DNA of 64,000 nucleotides from Chloracidobacterium sp. CP2_5A (lineage in GTDB: Bacteria > Acidobacteriota > Blastocatellia > Chloracidobacteriales > Chloracidobacteriaceae): positions 1 through 64,000 of the forward strand of contig NKPT01000013.1 in assembly GCA_002254845.1 (NCBI GenBank). Reading direction: 5' to 3'. The position numbers and the translations under genes are program-made. Shown here piece after piece: positions 62,601 through 64,000 of the stretch (positions are counted from its first letter, which is position 1; the number at the start of each line of letters is the position of its first letter). Below the pieces are notes generated by a model. It did not search any database and was not told the origin of the DNA. It was given only the letters and a program-made list of their open reading frames with translations.

Positions 62601-62950
62601 GTTCGCGAAAGCTTTTTGAAATTGGGCGCGGTAAATTCGATGACGTACGTTCCGGCTTTCAGCACCGGAAAGACATAGACGCCATCGCTGTTGGCGGTCG
62701 TTTCCAGCTTGACGCCGGTCGCCGTGTCGGTTGCCGTGACGGTCGCGCCGGCGATGACGCCGCCGCTGGCATCGGTGACGATGCCGGTGAGGCGGGCCGT
62801 ATCGCTCTGCGCCAGCGCCGGCGTCATCCATAAGGTCAGGACAAGTAAAAACCATCCGCAGCGACTGATCCAGTCTTTCAGTCGCGCTTGGGCCAGGGCC
62901 GCGCGCGGGGGGCGCGCGACGCTCCGCCGCGTTAGGTAAGCGGTAGGCAT
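59624..62950 (-). CDS. Oar-like TonB-dependent receptor, probably for starch fragments
   Basis: 1108 residues from ATG 62950, preceded by AGGAGGAAG. A signal peptide ends near TPALAQS (about residue 45), then the carboxypeptidase-regulatory-like domain (LTGIVTDASGGVIAGATVTA), plug (IIDLPINGRNFTQLATLVPG, NNFTLDGIDNNESIVN), and barrel ending RSVQLGLRLAF with C-terminal Phe. As the first gene of the run with GH13 and GH15 enzymes, it likely imports maltooligosaccharides, by location only; no sequence feature shows ligand choice. A SusD-like partner is absent. Confidence 0.9.
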   Translation of the reverse strand: MPTAYLTRRSVARPPRAALAQARLKDWISRCGWFLLVLTLWMTPALAQSDTARLTGIVTDASGGVIAGATVTATDTATGVKLETTANSDGVYVFPVLKAGTYVIEFTAPNFKKLSRTDVALRVNQTLSLNAELEPGNVTDVVEVTAGAPLIETASSSVGQTITGRQIIDLPINGRNFTQLATLVPGVTRGTPGSNADGSGGNAETFRQGDTGSAALSVNGLREQNNNFTLDGIDNNESIVNTIVFFPPIEAIEEFRVITSVAPAEFGRGGGAIVSATIRSGSNEFHGSAFEFFRNSALDARATDLVGFVPPKPVFIRNQFGGTFGGPIIREKTFFFVDYQQLRQRLPREEGRTFTVPTARMRRGDFSELLNPSFTGLGAAVQIFDPLTGLPFAGNIIPQNRLDPAAVRYLNFFPLPDLTDRARFNFFNRQLQRQNFKGGDVRFDHRFTDRDSMFVRFSIADDPQFDPGRLGINAQTGFGSGTNRQFNHSVMGNYTRVFTPSVINELRFGYVKQNIEFLPLGFGTNLNQQLGIPGIGGITRANGISLIGGGNGDFLEYLGDFGEFILNQRTIQFTDAVTWVKGNHSAKFGVSIIQRNIRSVQADFSKGFYFFSDQTATFQPGGPPAASPGIGQTGYQVAQMLLGRTAFTTTANPDIPAATTRSYEMGFFAQDDWRVTRRFTLNAGLRYELFTPYYELKNRMANFDPTSGRILLAGRDGNSRSLVDTDRNNFAPRIGAAFDLFGNGRTVLRGGWGLFYSLDRGGIANQLTQNPPFIVTQFRFDGPGSNVRLSEPIPPPDPINLASPNLPPGTQIRFVPRNTRNTRVQQFNVTAEHQLTNFLAFHIAYVGTRGDNVTAVTTVGGFGDAEITRRLTTIANVGESRYDSLQIKVNQRAWKGLSYLAAYTFGKATNNSPGPFPGTGGAGRSTPADPGGLAPGLADYDVRHRFTFGFNYDLPFFKESSNRALRAILYGYQLNGILTLQGGTPFSVFGGDGGRARLVPGQDPNAGPRNAARWFNTAAFAPSANPAEQYPRNAFLRSPGISTVDGSIFRRFNITERVNLEFRAEAFNLFNKPQLGVPNIFLGGDFGRIFSVRNRSNRSVQLGLRLAF

Positions 62951-63083
62951 GGGGAAGCTTCCTCCTGAGAAGTGAAACGCTCGTAACATCATAAGGCTGC
63001 TGAGCGCAGGTCGCCTTGCGTTATGCCTGTCTTCCAGGTCCTAAATAGGCGCCATCGCGAAACTGTTCTCAAGGTTGACCTGG

Positions 63084-63097
63084 CGGGACAAGTCCCG
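63084..63097. promoter_or_regulatory. palindrome CGGGACAAGTCCCG between receptor and transporter
   Basis: The arms CGGGAC and GTCCCG are perfect inverted repeats around AA. It lies in the 355-base divergent region 62951-63305, four bases from a second palindrome at 63101. Both are placed where one operator could control both directions. A TTGACC at 63075-63080 precedes it. No other gene is seen in this gap. Confidence 0.5.
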
Positions 63098-63100
63098 AAT

Positions 63101-63112
63101 GCGCTTAAGCGC
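63101..63112. promoter_or_regulatory. palindrome GCGCTTAAGCGC between receptor and transporter
   Basis: A perfect 12-bp palindrome, 4 bases from the one at 63084-63097. Short palindromes with symmetric arms in a divergent sugar-gene region fit a dimeric repressor such as a LacI-type protein; none is encoded in the window. Confidence 0.5.
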
Positions 63113-63305
63113 TTGCGCCGCCGGAGCTGGGGGAGGCTGGATCAGGGCGGCGCGTCATGCGCGTTGACGCTGCATTGTTAGGAATGTTAAAGCGTGCAAA
63201 AACTTACGAAGTCTCGTCCCGCTTGTCAATCCGCCCCTCATTGACCTGCGAAAAGCCTGGCTTGCGCGGCGCGAGAGCGCCGGCGCGCCGTCCGCTTGAA
63301 TCCTC

Positions 63306-64000
63306 ATGACGCTTCCTTCCGCCCGCCCGCGTCGTCGCTCATTCGGCGACATTTTCACGATGAATTTTGGCTTTCTTGGCATTCAGTTTGGCTGGGGACT
63401 CCAAATGGCCAATATGAGCGCGATTTACGAAAAGCTTGGCGCGCAGCCTGACGAGATTCCCTTGCTGTGGCTGGCCGCGCCGGTGACCGGCCTCGTTGTG
63501 CAGCCCATCATCGGCGCGCTGAGCGACCGAACTTGGACGCGCCTAGGGCGGCGACGTCCCTACTTTTTGACCGGCGCCGCGCTGGCCAGTCTGGCCTTGT
63601 TTGTCATGCCGCACTCGCCCGCGCTGTGGGCGGCGGCAGCTTTGTTATGGATTTTGGATAGCAGCATCAACATCAGCATGGAGCCGTTTCGCGCCTTTGT
63701 CGCCGACCGGCTGGATGACGCGCAGCGTCCGCTGGGATTCGTCATGCAGAGCTTTTTCATTGGCGTCGGCGCAACGCTGGCGAACGTCCTGCCGTACGCG
63801 CTGCGCGAAGTGGCCGGCGTGACGGGACGCGCGTCAAACGGCGTCCCGCTGGCGACGCTCTATTCGTTTCAGCTCGGCGCGGCGGTCTTTCTGGGCGCGG
63901 TGCTCGTAACGGTGATCGCGACGCCGGAGGATCCGCCAGCTGACTTGGAGGCTTTCCGCAAAGCCAGGGCGCAAGCTGGGCTGTTTGACTGGGCGGGCGA
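63306..64000 (+). CDS. MFS sugar/maltose symporter, 5' part (cut by window edge)
   Basis: 231 residues are visible and the frame stays open at 64000. It starts [17 protein letters not shown], then a first span ([20 protein letters not shown]), the SLC45/GPH-like motif [18 protein letters not shown], and hydrophobic spans at [31 protein letters not shown] and [28 protein letters not shown] is a characteristic loop of bacterial maltose/sucrose proton symporters. It is divergent from the receptor gene, so the pair would bring maltodextrins across both membranes. ATG 63306 has no strong SD. Confidence 0.85.
   Translation, partial: MTLPSARPRRRSFGDIFTMNFGFLGIQFGWGLQMANMSAIYEKLGAQPDEIPLLWLAAPVTGLVVQPIIGALSDRTWTRLGRRRPYFLTGAALASLALFVMPHSPALWAAAALLWILDSSINISMEPFRAFVADRLDDAQRPLGFVMQSFFIGVGATLANVLPYALREVAGVTGRASNGVPLATLYSFQLGAAVFLGAVLVTVIATPEDPPADLEAFRKARAQAGLFDWAG

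Noticed and set aside
1-64000. CRISPR arrays, tRNA or rRNA genes, transposases
   Set aside because: No regularly spaced repeats, no cloverleaf candidates in the gaps I read, and no transposase-like protein was found.

Overview
The window is high-GC, gene-dense bacterial chromosome. The cell envelope is diderm: two Oar-like TonB-dependent receptors with a carboxypeptidase-regulatory-like N-terminal domain, a KDO cytidylyltransferase and many secreted proteins. Oar-like receptors, tandem secreted amidohydrolases, a VWFA-related domain fragment, an NHLRC2-like thioredoxin/NHL protein, bacillithiol-type deacetylase and hopanoid genes together point to Acidobacteriota. I cannot place it to class or genus from this window. 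No rRNA, tRNA, CRISPR array, insertion sequence, phage or plasmid gene was recognised.

Layout. 1-5.9 kb: a partial gene, a secreted lipase, a secreted YbjN protein and a large Oar-like receptor. 6-13.3 kb: an NHLRC2-like protein, a small metal-binding HMA protein and a cluster of three secreted amidohydrolases, only one with intact metal-binding motifs. 13.5-20 kb: an EF-P of YeiP/EfpL type, an SDR, a membrane protein, GAPDH, Aat, a broken VWFA-related gene, a coiled-coil protein and a DUF3810 zinc-peptidase-like membrane protein. 20-28.6 kb: PurK with a phosphoesterase, MalQ overlapping a WecA/TagO-like transferase, SelO, an orphan LivH and KdsB. 28.6-35.2 kb: a small protein with an internal repeat, a hybrid histidine kinase, and three tandem secreted paralogues of a family I do not recognise. 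35.3-41.8 kb: three translationally coupled pairs: glycosyltransferase/PHP, Ser/Thr kinase/VanX and MsrB/BshB1. 42-48.3 kb: a frameshifted FHA fragment, HpnE, a Kbp-like BON-LysM protein with a BON lipoprotein, acetate kinase and a secreted TPR-ankyrin protein. 48.4-55.4 kb: a CYTH-CHAD protein, a fatty acid desaturase, IspH, squalene-hopene cyclase and an AraC-type regulator. 55.5-64 kb: glucoamylase, alpha-amylase and an Oar-like receptor in a run, divergent from an MFS sugar transporter cut by the window edge.

How the parts work together. The right end looks like a starch/maltodextrin uptake and degradation locus: receptor, periplasmic GH13 and GH15 enzymes, and an inner-membrane sugar symporter. 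MalQ lies about 34 kb away. IspH (isoprenoid precursor), HpnE (squalene) and Shc (hopene) are three steps toward hopanoids, scattered rather than in one operon. VanX with a kinase, KdsB, the WecA-like protein and the glycosyltransferase serve or remodel the envelope.

The least explained parts are the tandem trio at 31.9-35.2 kb, the small repeat protein at 28.7-29.0 kb with a perfect 20-bp palindrome in its gene, and the amidohydrolase trio with degraded active sites. I see no clear-cut new defence or biosynthetic system; the tandem trio is the best candidate for an undescribed unit.
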